Shown here piece by piece: positions 45,465 to 54,664 of a DNA stretch of 64,000 nucleotides. Position 1 is the first letter of the stretch; every line of letters starts with the position of its first letter. The stretch is from Pseudacidobacterium ailaaui (GTDB taxonomy: Bacteria; Acidobacteriota; Terriglobia; Terriglobales; Acidobacteriaceae). Below the pieces are notes generated by a model, which saw nothing but the letters and a program-made list of their open reading frames with translations, did no database searches and was not told where the DNA came from. Location of the stretch: contig NZ_JIAL01000001.1 in the NCBI RefSeq assembly GCF_000688455.1, positions 3,193,001-3,257,000 on the forward strand, written 5' to 3'. The position numbers were made by a program, and so were the translations under genes.

Positions 45465-45740
45465 TTAAAGGATGCTCTGGACGCGTTTTGCCGCAGAGCT
45501 GTAAACGCTGTTGGCAGAATCCAGGGCATCTTCCACAGCTTCCCTGCCCGCTTTGTAAACAGAGCTGGCGCGCTCGCTGATGGTGTCTGCCGTGTCGCGA
45601 ACATAATCAGCTGCATCTTCCAATTTGCGCCGGACCTGACGACGGGTCTTTTCTCCGGCTTGCGGAGCATAAAGCAGAGCAACCGTTGCTCCAGCGGTAA
45701 CTCCGATGGCAAACGCTGCCCAGAATTTCCATCCATTCAT
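45465..45740 (-). CDS. YtxH-like membrane-anchored protein
   Basis: The 91-aa protein has one N-terminal helix (FWAAFAIGVTAGATVALLYAPQAGEKTRRQVRRKL), typical of the YtxH domain, then a long charged helical tail rich in Ala, Glu, Ser and Arg. YtxH proteins are linked to general stress and envelope in Gram-positives; the role here is unknown. ATG 45740 has CAAGGAGTTTTGTC upstream. It converges with the Gfo/Idh gene. Confidence 0.85.
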   Translation of the reverse strand: MNGWKFWAAFAIGVTAGATVALLYAPQAGEKTRRQVRRKLEDAADYVRDTADTISERASSVYKAGREAVEDALDSANSVYSSAAKRVQSIL

Positions 45741-45975
45741 GACAAAACTCCTTGTGATTCCGATGCATTCGCTACTCGAAGTGAGATACACAAAACGGGC
45801 CGGAAGGTTGCTGTTTGTAAACGGGCGTTTCTGTCTCTGCGTCTATACAATGGATGTTGGCCACCTTGTCCGGTGCCGGTAAGCCGAGCTGCATGCAGAT
45901 TTGTTATTTTTTCCGCTTTTTGCGGTTCCTGGATCCTATCTTTTTGTGCCATGCTCTCTGGATTGGAGCGTGCGC

Positions 45976-47541
45976 ATGAAGCGTCAGCCAGTTGCAATCA
46001 TTATTGGTGCCGGTCCTGCCGGCCTGACGGCCGCCCTGGAGTTTGTGCGTCGCTCTGACATTCGCCCCATTGTGCTTGAGGCCAGCCATGAGATTGGAGG
46101 CATCTCACGCACCATCCGCTATAAAGGCAACCGGATGGACATCGGTGGCCACCGTTTTTTCTCAAAGTCCGACCGGGTGATGAATTGGTGGACCGAACTC
46201 ATGCCAATCTGTGCTGAAGAAGACGGAGAGCATTCTGTCCGGTACCAAAACAAGGAACGAAAGGTTGCAGCGTCTACCACCTACCTGGATTCCGACCGGG
46301 TGATGCTGGTACGCCCGCGCAAAAGCCGCATCTATTTTTTGCGCAGCTTCTTTGACTATCCCCTGAGCCTGAATCTGCGGACCCTACGTCAACTGGGGGC
46401 CTGGCGTGTACTGAAAATCGGTGTGGGATATCTTCATGCGCGGATCTTCCCTCGAAAGCGGGAAGAAACTCTGGAGGACTTTTTAATAAACCGTTTCGGT
46501 ACAGAACTTTATAAGACTTTCTTCGAGTCTTACACTGAGAAAGTATGGGGAGTGCCTTGCCGGGAAATCAGTGCTGCCTGGGGGGCGCAACGGATTAAAG
46601 GTCTTTCTTTGCGATCAGCGATTACACACTTTGTGAAAAAGACATTCAGGCAACGCAGTGCGGCGGACATCGCACAAAAGCAGACAGAGACATCGCTGAT
46701 TGAAAAGTTTCTCTATCCCAAATACGGTCCGGGGCAGCTTTGGGAGTATGTAGCTGAGTTGGTCCAAGAGCAGGGGGGATGCGTGCAACTAGGCTGGCGC
46801 GTGGACAAGCTGCATACTTCCGGTGACCGTGTCACTGCCGTGGAAGCAGTCAGCGACACGGGACAAAGACGGGTACTCGAAGCAGACTATGTTTTTTCCA
46901 CGATGCCCGTGCGTGAGCTGGTCCGCAGCCTCGACGTTCAGGTCCCGGATGAAATTCGAAGCATCAGTGAGGGGTTGGTCTACCGAGACTTTATCACCGT
47001 CGGTTTGCTGGTAAACAAACTTCTGGTCACAGAACCGGATGGGTCTCCGCTCAAAGACACATGGATCTATATCCAGGAGCCCGATGTGCTTGTGGGTCGA
47101 TTACAGATCTTCAACAACTGGAGCCCTTATCTGGTCTCTGACCCTGACAAGGTATGGATTGGACTGGAGTATTTCTGCTATGACACGGATGCGCTGTGGC
47201 GCAAAAGTGATGAGGAAATCAAGAAATTTGCCATTGCCGAGGTAGAGAAGATCGGTATTCTGCGGGCTTCCGATGTTCTGGATTCGCATGTTGTGCGCGT
47301 TCCCAAAACTTATCCAGCTTATTTCGGCAGTTATGAGCGATTCGACGAGATTGTCCGCTACCTGGACCGTTTTGAAAACCTTTTTCTTGTCGGCCGAAAC
47401 GGGATGCATAAGTACAACAACCAGGACCATTCCATGCTGACCGCAATGACGGCTGTAGACCAGATCCTGGCCGGAAAGATAGACAAAGACGTGCTTTGGC
47501 AAATCAATACGGAGCAGGAATATCACGAGGAAAAGAAATAG
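45976..47541 (+). CDS. FAD-dependent oxidoreductase, UDP-galactopyranose mutase/PPOX-like
   Basis: The 521-aa protein has a dinucleotide-binding start ([20 protein letters not shown] - [15 protein letters not shown]) and the family's [18 protein letters not shown]. It has a middle segment [28 protein letters not shown], and a C-terminal FAD motif [19 protein letters not shown], typical of an NAD(P)/FAD amine-oxidase-like group related to UDP-galactopyranose mutase and often found with surface polysaccharide genes. The reaction is not certain. GGAGCG lies upstream of ATG 45976; the frame extends upstream but without family sequence. Confidence 0.86.
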   Translation: MKRQPVAIIIGAGPAGLTAALEFVRRSDIRPIVLEASHEIGGISRTIRYKGNRMDIGGHRFFSKSDRVMNWWTELMPICAEEDGEHSVRYQNKERKVAASTTYLDSDRVMLVRPRKSRIYFLRSFFDYPLSLNLRTLRQLGAWRVLKIGVGYLHARIFPRKREETLEDFLINRFGTELYKTFFESYTEKVWGVPCREISAAWGAQRIKGLSLRSAITHFVKKTFRQRSAADIAQKQTETSLIEKFLYPKYGPGQLWEYVAELVQEQGGCVQLGWRVDKLHTSGDRVTAVEAVSDTGQRRVLEADYVFSTMPVRELVRSLDVQVPDEIRSISEGLVYRDFITVGLLVNKLLVTEPDGSPLKDTWIYIQEPDVLVGRLQIFNNWSPYLVSDPDKVWIGLEYFCYDTDALWRKSDEEIKKFAIAEVEKIGILRASDVLDSHVVRVPKTYPAYFGSYERFDEIVRYLDRFENLFLVGRNGMHKYNNQDHSMLTAMTAVDQILAGKIDKDVLWQINTEQEYHEEKK

Positions 47542-47596
47542 CCCTGGCATCCCCTGGCCCAAAACCTGTACACTGCTATGTCTTTAGGGGAAAGAC

Positions 47597-48397
47597 ATGG
47601 GCCCATACAGCACGCTGCGTACTCATACCACGGAAGAAGGCGTCCTCACCATAACGCTGCATCGTCCGGAGCGGCGCAACGCATTGGATCCTGAGATGAT
47701 TCAGGAACTGACCCATGCGCTGACCGCAGCCGAGCATTTGCACGTTGAGGCAGTCATCCTTACGGGAGCAGGTTCTGCCTTTTGCGCCGGGCTCGATCTG
47801 GACCATCTCCAGACGCTCCATGCAAAAACGCCCGAAGAGCACCGGGCGGATTCCAACAACATTGCCCATCTTTTAAGGACGCTTTATGACTTCAGCAAGC
47901 CAACAATTGCCGCGGTCAATGGTGCGGCCATTGCAGGTGGTATGGGTCTGGCTACCGTCTGTGATTTCACCCTTGCGGTCCCTGAGGCGAAATTCGGCTA
48001 TACAGAGGTGAAGATTGGTTTCATTCCCGCGATTGTTTCGGCCTTTCTGGTCCGGCAGGTTGGGGACAAAATTGCCCGCGATCTGCTCCTCTCAGGACGA
48101 TTATTCAAGGCTGAAGAGGCATACTCCTATGGCCTCGTGAATCGAGTTGTTGCCGAACAGGACCTTATGCCAGAGGCGCGGTCCCTGGCCCAGTGCCTGA
48201 CGCGGAACAGCCCGGAAGCGATGCGGGCCACCAAGCGGCTTTTGAACCACTATGCCGCTGATAGACTCGACGCAGAATTACAAGCGGCCATCTCTGCTAA
48301 TGTAAATGCTCGCGCTACAGAGGACTTCAAGGAAGGCATCCGTGCATTTTTAGAAAAACGCAAACCTGAGTGGCCCAGCAAAAAAATTCCGGCATAA
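47597..48397 (+). CDS. Enoyl-CoA hydratase/isomerase family protein
   Basis: The 266-aa crotonase-fold protein has the oxyanion-hole motifs AVILTGAGSAFCAGLDLDHL and AAVNGAAIAGGMGLATVCDFTLAVPEAKFGYTEVKIGFIPA. The two catalytic glutamate positions cannot be confirmed by eye, so it may be a hydratase, isomerase or decarboxylase. AGGGGAAAGAC precedes the ATG. Its stop lies 1 bp from the reconstructed stop of the convergent GH130 gene. Confidence 0.9.
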   Translation: MGPYSTLRTHTTEEGVLTITLHRPERRNALDPEMIQELTHALTAAEHLHVEAVILTGAGSAFCAGLDLDHLQTLHAKTPEEHRADSNNIAHLLRTLYDFSKPTIAAVNGAAIAGGMGLATVCDFTLAVPEAKFGYTEVKIGFIPAIVSAFLVRQVGDKIARDLLLSGRLFKAEEAYSYGLVNRVVAEQDLMPEARSLAQCLTRNSPEAMRATKRLLNHYAADRLDAELQAAISANVNARATEDFKEGIRAFLEKRKPEWPSKKIPA

Positions 48398-49510
48398 CTC
48401 ATGGAGTCGCTGGGGACATGGCCACGGAAACCAACGAATCGGCGCAGCCATAGTATAAAAACCACTTCCCCGAAAGAAGACAAGACCCTCGGCAAAGGTG
48501 GTCCCGGCCGCGTATTGCCCCGTTTTTTCATAGGGGAGCTCCGGTTGTAAGACCGGCGCATCCGTCTGTGCCAACAGGTGCGAAGGATCGTCCTTAGAGA
48601 AAAGCGCCTCCCCTGCTGCATACGCATTTGGCCCTAAGGAGGGATCGCCGCCTTCTGGCGCGTTTTTTCCATTGTAGATGACAAGGATCCCGTTCTGAGT
48701 CAGCACCGGAGGTGGGCCAGTCTCGGGAAAGCTGCTGTCGAAGTGCCCTGGGCGTGGCTTCAGGACCTCCACTGGGTTGCCATTGGCGTCTTCGACCGGG
48801 GACCAGTGGATCAGATCGGTCGACGTGGCAAGATGGATGGCGCCTTCTCCCCAGAACATCCAATATTTTCCCTGAATGCGCACCGCCATCAGTCGACCAT
48901 TCTGGACCCTTGTCACAATCCCGGCAGACTTGTATTTCAGCTCTTGATATTTCCCACCTGCCGCATCCTGAAAGGCCGGCCCGTATTTTGTCCAGTGGAT
49001 GAGGTCGCGGGAAGTGGCAATGCCCACCGTGTATGTCTTCCGGTTCCATTGCGTGTAAGTCAGGATGTATGTCCCATCCTCGGATTCGACGACACGCGGA
49101 TCTTCCACTCCGCCGGGCCATTCGCGGTCCTTTTGCGCATCCTCTGCCGGATAGAAAACAGGTATGCCGCTACGCTTAAAGTGGATGCCATCGCTGCTCA
49201 CGGCCAGCCCCAGCCGCGAGGTGTGCATTCCAATCTGCATTTCACCTGTGTTGTCCTCTGCCCGGTACAGCACATAAATCTTTCCATTGCGGACAATGGC
49301 GGCTGGATTAAAGGTATGGAGCGCCTCCCAGTGGACTTCTTCATGCAGGATCGGGTCCTTGAATAGGGACGCGGGAACGGGCCGGATGACGGGGTTGCCA
49401 GTGGCCGGACGCGTAAAAGGAGCAATGACCCAGGAGCGCTGGGCCCTGACAAAGCAAGGGCAACCCATCATAAACAGAAAGACCCACAGTCGCCGGAACC
49501 TTCGCTGCAT
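48350..49510 (-). CDS. Secreted GH130-like glycosidase/phosphorylase, C-terminus frameshifted
   Basis: The protein begins at ATG 49510 with a signal peptide (FRRLWVFLFMMGCPCFVRAQ) and has a five-bladed propeller: FNPAAIVRNGKIYVLYRAED, GVEDPRVVESEDGTY (a GH130 hallmark), GKYWMFWGEGAIHLATS, NGILVIYNGKNA. GH130 enzymes phosphorolyse or hydrolyse beta-mannosides. As written, the frame after FFRGS runs into unrelated residues and stops at 48350 inside the convergent gene. Adding one A in the minus-strand GGGGAAGTGG (plus 48462-48471) restores RGKWFLYYGCADSLVSVA and a stop at 48399. The gene is therefore a recent frameshift mutant or carries a one-base sequence error. Confidence 0.85.
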   Translation of the reverse strand: MQRRFRRLWVFLFMMGCPCFVRAQRSWVIAPFTRPATGNPVIRPVPASLFKDPILHEEVHWEALHTFNPAAIVRNGKIYVLYRAEDNTGEMQIGMHTSRLGLAVSSDGIHFKRSGIPVFYPAEDAQKDREWPGGVEDPRVVESEDGTYILTYTQWNRKTYTVGIATSRDLIHWTKYGPAFQDAAGGKYQELKYKSAGIVTRVQNGRLMAVRIQGKYWMFWGEGAIHLATSTDLIHWSPVEDANGNPVEVLKPRPGHFDSSFPETGPPPVLTQNGILVIYNGKNAPEGGDPSLGPNAYAAGEALFSKDDPSHLLAQTDAPVLQPELPYEKTGQYAAGTTFAEGLVFFRGSGFYTMAAPIRWFPWPCPQRLHELCRNFFAGPLRFAFF

Positions 49511-49538
49511 CTTTGTTCTCCCGTCCAATCGCTTTGCC

Positions 49539-50528
49539 TTAAAGTCGAGCATGGTGGGCGCGCAGCTCTGAGACAATTTCTGCGGCCGCCTTGCGTGCCA
49601 GCTCGCTCTTGTCCGGAGGAAAGCTGATGGCTCCCACCCGTGCATGCCCTCCACCCCCGTAGCGTTCACAGATGGTCGCTAGATTTACCATGTCCTCCGG
49701 TCTTGTCTTTGTCCAGGGATTCGAGCCAACAGCCACCTTGGTCCGGAAGGATGATTTGGAAAGGCCGATGGAGTATGTGGCTTCCGGATAAAGATAGTAG
49801 GGAATGAATTTGTTATATCCCTCCAGGGGATGATCGGTGATGTCGAAATAAATAGTGCCGTCTTTGTACTCAGCACGCTCCCGAATCAGTTTTAATGACT
49901 GCTCATGACGTTCCAGCAGGGGCGGCAAGAGCTCCGCAACAAAAGGCTGCTGCAGCACTTCTGCCAGAGGCATTTCAGTCATCAAAGGAATCAACCGGGG
50001 CGTAAAAGCAGGGTCCTGCGTGGATTCAATAATGAGCGTAAGCTTCATTGCCGGCTCAGCCATCTCCACCGCAGCCTGAGGGCTTTCATAAAGCGCGCCA
50101 TCTACGATATCGGCCCATTTCACCAGCTCCCGGACGGGAGTCGCGTCAAATCCGAAGCGCGTCTCTGCAATATGGGCCAGAAAGCTGGTGCATGAGGTGT
50201 AATCAGGATCATAAAAACGCCGATAAATGTACCGCCCATCGGCAATCCCCTTCCGATAGTCTTCGTGGTCCTCCGGGGTAAGAAAAGCGCTCAGATGATG
50301 ATCAAACCACCAGGTAATCCTGGGCGATGCCGAATACTTGAAGTCAACAATTGCATTTTCATCACCGATAAAATCGGCTTCACGGAACAAGGCCCCGGCG
50401 CGATGGACCAGACCGTGATACTCATAGTCAGCATCCGGTCGAATCCGCTCCCTGTGAAAGCGGGCAAATAAAGAAGCCGAGCAGACCCCGTCAAAGCATT
50501 TATCGTGATAAAAAACGCGTACCTTCAA
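49539..50528 (-). CDS. DHH/DHHA1 family phosphoesterase
   Basis: The 329-aa protein has motif I FYHDKCFDGVCSA, motif II VDFKYS, the DHH triad (residues 76-78) in WWFDHHLSAF, and the C-terminal DHHA1 substrate motif RYGGGGHARVGAISF. Members include RecJ-like exonucleases, NrnA nanoRNases and c-di-AMP phosphodiesterases. This short form without other domains is closest in layout to NrnA-like enzymes, but sequence alone does not settle it. Start ATG 50528 fits the family. It lies 28 bp upstream of the GH130 gene on the same strand. Confidence 0.88.
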   Translation of the reverse strand: MKVRVFYHDKCFDGVCSASLFARFHRERIRPDADYEYHGLVHRAGALFREADFIGDENAIVDFKYSASPRITWWFDHHLSAFLTPEDHEDYRKGIADGRYIYRRFYDPDYTSCTSFLAHIAETRFGFDATPVRELVKWADIVDGALYESPQAAVEMAEPAMKLTLIIESTQDPAFTPRLIPLMTEMPLAEVLQQPFVAELLPPLLERHEQSLKLIRERAEYKDGTIYFDITDHPLEGYNKFIPYYLYPEATYSIGLSKSSFRTKVAVGSNPWTKTRPEDMVNLATICERYGGGGHARVGAISFPPDKSELARKAAAEIVSELRAHHARL

Positions 50529-50707
50529 AATGACATGTGCTCCCGAAGTACAGAAATAAAAAGCAGGAATCTCTTAGGATTGCCGGACTCGCTTTAGGTG
50601 TCAAGCCAAGGCACCTCGGGGAGCCGGAAATCACCAGGATCAAAGGAACACCAACCCGTGTGGATGGTGAAAAACCCATAAGGCGGATCGCGATGCAGGC
50701 CCTCCCG

Positions 50708-50735
50708 TTACCATTCCGGTGACCTTTGTTACAAT
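50708..50735 (+). promoter_or_regulatory. Putative promoter for the 136-aa gene
   Basis: TTACCA, a 16-base spacer and TACAAT lie 45 bp upstream of the ATG at 50780. The -10 matches well and the -35 weakly, so this is a tentative sigma-70-type promoter. Confidence 0.3.
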
Positions 50736-50779
50736 CCGGCCCTCTGGTTCGTCTAAGCTAAAGTAAACTGGGTTCGATT

Positions 50780-51190
50780 ATGAGCGCGTCCATGTATATC
50801 GTGGTCGAAGGGGAAGATCCAGGCTTTGACATCTTTGTGAACGGACGTGCGCTGGCCCGGAATGAGGATGCCCTGGAAAAGCTTGCCTTCCGGCTTGGGG
50901 TCAAGCCTTTGCTCGACTTTTTTTCTGCCGATGAAAACTCGATGGCCCTGCTTCTAGAAGAGGGCGCAGGCGACCCGGAATGGGTAAAAACGCTGCCTCC
51001 TCCGCAGTGGTTTTCTCCCGAAGATGGCCTTGAGACCATCTCTACTCTGCTCAATTTTCTGCGGAAAAATCCTCTCGCTCTGGGTTCAGAAACAGTCCCC
51101 GTCATGAATGAACTGGAAGAATACGAGCGGGTTTTGCGCAAGACTGCCGAACGGAGTCTGCGCTGGCAGCTGGCCGTCAGCTGGCGTTAA
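50780..51190 (+). CDS. Conserved-looking cytosolic protein, unknown
   Basis: The 136-aa acidic protein starts SASMYIVVEGEDPGFDIFVNGRALARNEDALEKLAFRLG and has no signal peptide or membrane helix. The repeated Asp/Glu, the PLLDFFSADENS segment and the tail ERVLRKTAERSLRWQLAVSWR suggest a folded globular protein. I do not recognise a named family. It has its own upstream promoter-like sequence and precedes tRNA-Leu by about 90 bp. Confidence 0.75.
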   Translation: MSASMYIVVEGEDPGFDIFVNGRALARNEDALEKLAFRLGVKPLLDFFSADENSMALLLEEGAGDPEWVKTLPPPQWFSPEDGLETISTLLNFLRKNPLALGSETVPVMNELEEYERVLRKTAERSLRWQLAVSWR

Positions 51191-51282
51191 CTCGCCTTGT
51201 CCAGACATCCACCTTGAGCACGATGTGCATCTTCACTTGATTTCCATTTAGGATGATGGAAGCCGCGCTGAATTTCCCTCAT

Positions 51283-51371
51283 GCCCGGATGGCGAAATCG
51301 GCAGACGCAGCGGACTTAAAATCCGCAGGAGATAACCCTCCGTGGGGGTTCAAGTCCCCCTCCGGGCACCA
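51283..51371 (+). tRNA. tRNA-Leu (UAA)
   Basis: GCCCGGATGGCGAAATCGG at the 5' end pairs with TCCGGGC at the 3' end (perfect 7-bp acceptor), followed by A and encoded CCA. A long class II variable arm and the T-loop GGTTCAAGTCC are visible. The anticodon in GGACTTAAAATCC is TAA. A short palindrome follows 28 bp downstream and then an orphan gene, the usual arrangement at tRNA-associated insertions. Confidence 0.97.
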
Positions 51372-51398
51372 TATAATAAGCAGACTTAATGTGATTTA

Positions 51399-51419
51399 GC
51401 CTCTCAAAATTTGAGAGGC
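51399..51419. repeat. Palindrome downstream of tRNA-Leu
   Basis: GCCTCTCAAA-A-TTTGAGAGGC is a perfect 10-bp inverted repeat about the central A, 28 bp after the tRNA. There is no T-run after it. It may terminate the tRNA transcript or be a protein-binding or element-end sequence. Two copies of GGTGGCTG follow shortly, just before the next gene. Confidence 0.6.
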
Positions 51420-51459
51420 CAGTATTGCTTGGTGGCTGTTGGTTTTTACTGGTGGCTGA

Positions 51460-52059
51460 ATGGCTGTTTTTGCGCCGCGGCGAGTTGCAACCGAGAGCAG
51501 GACAGACGTGTATGAGGAGGTGGAAGCCTCTTCATTGATTGCTAAACTCCAAGGTATGAATGATCCCATCGTTCCCGAGCCAAGCGCTGTTTATCCGGAA
51601 TCCGCATTTGAGGCGGCGATTACAGAAGTTGTTCGTGCTCTGCTTGATGGTATTGACCACGCCGTGGTTCCCAGGTTCGGGCTCGACATCGCCGTGTTTA
51701 GAAAGAGTGCAGAGGGAAGTCGGGTTTCTCTGATAGAAGTAAAGTCTTTCAATGACCAGCGTCAGGGAGGCATTGGCTTCGGAAATGGTCGCGGAGAAGG
51801 TCCTCAAGTCGACCTTTTGCTCTGCAACTCAGATCAGATGAATATCATCAACAAGCACATTCGCTGGGCATTCGTGAATGCACGCCTGCCGCATCGGTCA
51901 TCAAGGTATGCACTGATAAACTCCTCGCAAGCCTTGCGCATTGTTATGGGCGAAGTGAAGAAGGGTAAGCAGAACAATTTCAGCGTGATCCGTCTTGCAC
52001 CCCACTTGACTTCGTGGCAGGTATTTTGTGAAGAGCTGTCCAATTTTTTGTTGAACTGA
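51460..52059 (+). CDS. Orphan PD-(D/E)XK nuclease-like protein beside tRNA-Leu
   Basis: In this 199-aa protein, residues 74-95 read GLDIAVFRK - SLIEVKSF, giving Asp76, then Glu93-x-Lys95 after a hairpin-sized gap, preceded by an acidic helix (PESAFEAAITEVVRALLDG). This is the D - ExK arrangement of PD-(D/E)XK nucleases. A glycine-rich loop with Gln (GFGNGRGEGPQVDLLL) follows. Specific function is unknown and the fold call is inference. Codon use looks more AT-rich than neighbours, and it lies 88 bp after tRNA-Leu with no partner gene. The ATG at 51460 has only a weak ribosome site (GGTGGCTGA); ATG 51557 is an alternative. Confidence 0.7.
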   Translation: MAVFAPRRVATESRTDVYEEVEASSLIAKLQGMNDPIVPEPSAVYPESAFEAAITEVVRALLDGIDHAVVPRFGLDIAVFRKSAEGSRVSLIEVKSFNDQRQGGIGFGNGRGEGPQVDLLLCNSDQMNIINKHIRWAFVNARLPHRSSRYALINSSQALRIVMGEVKKGKQNNFSVIRLAPHLTSWQVFCEELSNFLLN

Positions 52060-52068
52060 ATTCGCCGT

Positions 52069-52128
52069 CACGGCATTCCCCGAATGCCCGGAGTTATAGC
52101 TGGAAGCCGGGCCTGAGTCAATGCCGTG
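52069..52128. repeat. Nested inverted repeat between convergent genes
   Basis: Outer arms CACGGCATT (52069-52077) and AATGCCGTG (52120-52128) enclose inner arms GCCCGG (52086-52091) and CCGGGC (52107-52112). The result is a two-tier hairpin 10 bp after the nuclease-like gene and 25 bp before the stop of the propeller regulator. It may terminate both transcripts or mark the edge of inserted DNA. Confidence 0.55.
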
Positions 52129-52152
52129 CTAAAGAGTGCTGCCCGCGCTGGT

Positions 52153-54408
52153 CTACAAACCCTGCTTCAGATTCAGCGCATAAATATTGACCGAGGAGCT
52201 CTGGGTATTGACGATGGGCTGGTCTCCAGGGGCAAGGGCAATCAAACGGTAATCTGAAGCGTAGGCGGGCTGAAGGTCTGCCAGGGTTGCAATCTTGTGT
52301 GCGGTCCCGGTGGCTATGTCCAGCCGGTAGAGCGGCTCTCCCGGCTCCAGAAAGTTCTGATAATAGAGTGACCTGCTGTCGCTTGCCCATACCGGATCAG
52401 AGGCGCCGTTGTCTACCATCTCGACCCAATGCTGGGTGTGAAAATCATAGAGCATCATGGTCTTCTGGTCTGGACGCAAAGCAGCCAGATAACGTCCATC
52501 CGGAGAAAGCCGGGGACTGAACAATCCATCCGAACCGGGGACCTTTTCGACCACATGCGTATGAAGATTTACCGAGAAGATCGCCTTTGGCTGCGATTCC
52601 CCTCCCATGATGTCTGGCACGCGCCCGAACACGATTGTGCTTCCGTCCGGAGACCAGTTCGGATCCGCCTGGCCACGGTCCTCTTTGAGAACAAGCTGAA
52701 GATTTCCGCCATTGGCGTCTACCAGATAAATGGCCCAAATCCCCCCGGCCCTACGCGCCATCAGGGCCAGCGAGTGATTGTCCGGCGACCACCGCATACT
52801 AAAGATAGAAATTGCAGGTGTTGATGGAATGGTGAGTTGCAGGCGCTCTGTTCCGTCAGCCCGGCTGCGCCAAAGAGTACTGTCTGCGGCATTGAGCCAG
52901 GCAACCCACTGACCATCCCGCGAATATTCCACTAAGGCCGTGGATGCCAGATTGTTTGCCAGAGGAAGAAAGCGGTGCGCCGAAGCTGAGTACATCAGCA
53001 TCTCGCGGCGCGAATCCACACCGGTAAAGAAAATATGTTTGGCCCCGCTTACTGGAGATTGATACGCCAGCGGGCCATTGGTGAGCCGGACTGGACTGTG
53101 ATCCAGAATGCCGCGACGCAATTCCCAGATGTCGGCTGAGCCGTCATGAGTGGAGGCAAACACATAGGCATGCCCGTCCGGGGTCCAGTTCCCGCAGCAC
53201 TCTGCTGAAGGCTGACTCCAACCCTCCAGCAGACGGCGCAATTTGCCTCCGGAAGCGGCATATTCCCACAGTGAGGGTGCACCGGTCTCAGGATCAAGCA
53301 CGGTGAAACGCAGCAGCTTCCCATCTGGAGACCACCGCAGCCAGAAGGCCCGGCCGGGAAGCGCCAGAAAGGCGCGCTGCTCCTGGCCGTCTTCACGGGC
53401 AAGAAAGAGCGAGTTCCCTGCTGCGTACAGAATATGCTGTCCGTCCGGCATCCACGTCGCATCATGCGCCAGCACATTGCCGATCCGTTGTGCTTGTCCG
53501 CCCAGGGCCGGCACAATCCAGAGGGGTTGTTCGGGCTCTCGCGCCAGGTGGCTCCTTACGATCAGTCGCGATCCATCCTGGGAAATGGAGCAGATGAGCG
53601 GCGCAGCAATCTCGGAGGGCAGACGAAGGTCTTCAACCTCGCCATTTGCCGTAAGCGCTTCGGCCAGAACAGGACGGCCCTCTTCCAGCTGGGAAAAATA
53701 GATCCGGCCTCCCTCAACCGCCATGGCAGAAAAGTTCTCAATGTCTAACTGGGTCGCCAGAACTTTGCCATGGTGCGTCACAGAGGAAATCCGCAACGGC
53801 ACTTTCGCAGGCCTGAAAAACCAAGTCCCGATCACGACAATGCAGATAACGGCCGCAGAACAGCTCCATTGCAGAAAACCACGTCGATCTTTTCGAGAGG
53901 GATTTTGATGCTGCTGCGCGCGCGCCCCGTCAACGTTCGACACGATGCCCGATCCAGGGCCAGAAGCAGGCAGGAAAGGACCCGCAGTGAGATCCGATGA
54001 TGCTCCCGGCGGGAGCTCTTTTAGGGCATAGGGAGCATGGATTTCGCGGACCGGAGCAATGAAGCGATATCCCCGCCGTGCAAGCGTCTCAATAAATCGC
54101 GGATTCTCGGCGGAATCACCCAGCGCATCACGCAGCTTATTGACCGCGATTCCCAGACTGTGATCAAAGTCGACAGTGGTGTTGTCTCCCCACAGCCGCT
54201 TCTGTATCTGCTCTTTACTTACCACTTCGCCGTGGTGTTCCAGAAGCACTGCCAGAACCCGGAAGGGCTGCCCCTGGATACGCACGCGTTTCCCATTTTT
54301 GCGGAGTTCACCTGCCTTTATGTCCGCTTCAAAAAGACCAAAAGCGTAACGCTCTGGCAAAGATGACAACCTGCTGAGTGGTTCTTCCGCTTCCATGGAA
54401 AAATCCAA
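52153..54408 (-). CDS. Winged-helix transcriptional regulator with TM helix and TolB-like propeller
   Basis: In this 751-aa protein, residues 20-115 are an OmpR/PhoB-type winged helix as in CadC/ToxR (LRKNGKRVRIQGQPFRVLAVLLEHHGEVVSKEQIQKRLWG - VDFDHSLGIAVNKLRDALGD - ETLARRGYRFIAPV). One transmembrane helix follows (SAAVICIVVIGTWFF, about 180-197), then a periplasmic PD40/WD40-like propeller with repeats such as LRWSPDGKLLRFTVLD and DPNWSPDGSTIVFGRV. This fits a one-component membrane sensor that binds DNA directly. AGGAGATGA lies before the TTG at 54408; ATG 54396 is an alternative. It is divergent from the TonB receptor, a likely target. Confidence 0.92.
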   Translation of the reverse strand: MDFSMEAEEPLSRLSSLPERYAFGLFEADIKAGELRKNGKRVRIQGQPFRVLAVLLEHHGEVVSKEQIQKRLWGDNTTVDFDHSLGIAVNKLRDALGDSAENPRFIETLARRGYRFIAPVREIHAPYALKELPPGASSDLTAGPFLPASGPGSGIVSNVDGARAQQHQNPSRKDRRGFLQWSCSAAVICIVVIGTWFFRPAKVPLRISSVTHHGKVLATQLDIENFSAMAVEGGRIYFSQLEEGRPVLAEALTANGEVEDLRLPSEIAAPLICSISQDGSRLIVRSHLAREPEQPLWIVPALGGQAQRIGNVLAHDATWMPDGQHILYAAGNSLFLAREDGQEQRAFLALPGRAFWLRWSPDGKLLRFTVLDPETGAPSLWEYAASGGKLRRLLEGWSQPSAECCGNWTPDGHAYVFASTHDGSADIWELRRGILDHSPVRLTNGPLAYQSPVSGAKHIFFTGVDSRREMLMYSASAHRFLPLANNLASTALVEYSRDGQWVAWLNAADSTLWRSRADGTERLQLTIPSTPAISIFSMRWSPDNHSLALMARRAGGIWAIYLVDANGGNLQLVLKEDRGQADPNWSPDGSTIVFGRVPDIMGGESQPKAIFSVNLHTHVVEKVPGSDGLFSPRLSPDGRYLAALRPDQKTMMLYDFHTQHWVEMVDNGASDPVWASDSRSLYYQNFLEPGEPLYRLDIATGTAHKIATLADLQPAYASDYRLIALAPGDQPIVNTQSSSVNIYALNLKQGL

Positions 54409-54664
54409 TCATCTCCTGTCGGTTTATACTCCTTCGCACTTGCTCAAGTCAATCCAGGGCCTCTGGAGAATAAGCTTTATATATAAATGAAAACAAACAA
54501 GTTATTTGGAGATAAATATTTGATTGGAAATAGGGGCTCTGGGGATTGCCAACTGTGCTGCGGAAGAGCGATGTTTTACGGCGGCCAAGGAAACTTGCCT
54601 CCTGGTCCAAAGCATTTCACAAGGAAAAATGTAGTCCCGTCTTTAACCTTTACGGAGCCATTCG

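Noticed and set aside
50537-50722. 61-codon plus-strand frame upstream of the 136-aa gene
   Set aside because: GTG start without Shine-Dalgarno and no recognisable pattern; promoter-like sequence follows it.
51283-54408. Genomic island with att repeats at tRNA-Leu
   Set aside because: No direct repeat of the tRNA 3' end and no integrase were found nearby; only a single-gene insertion is plausible.
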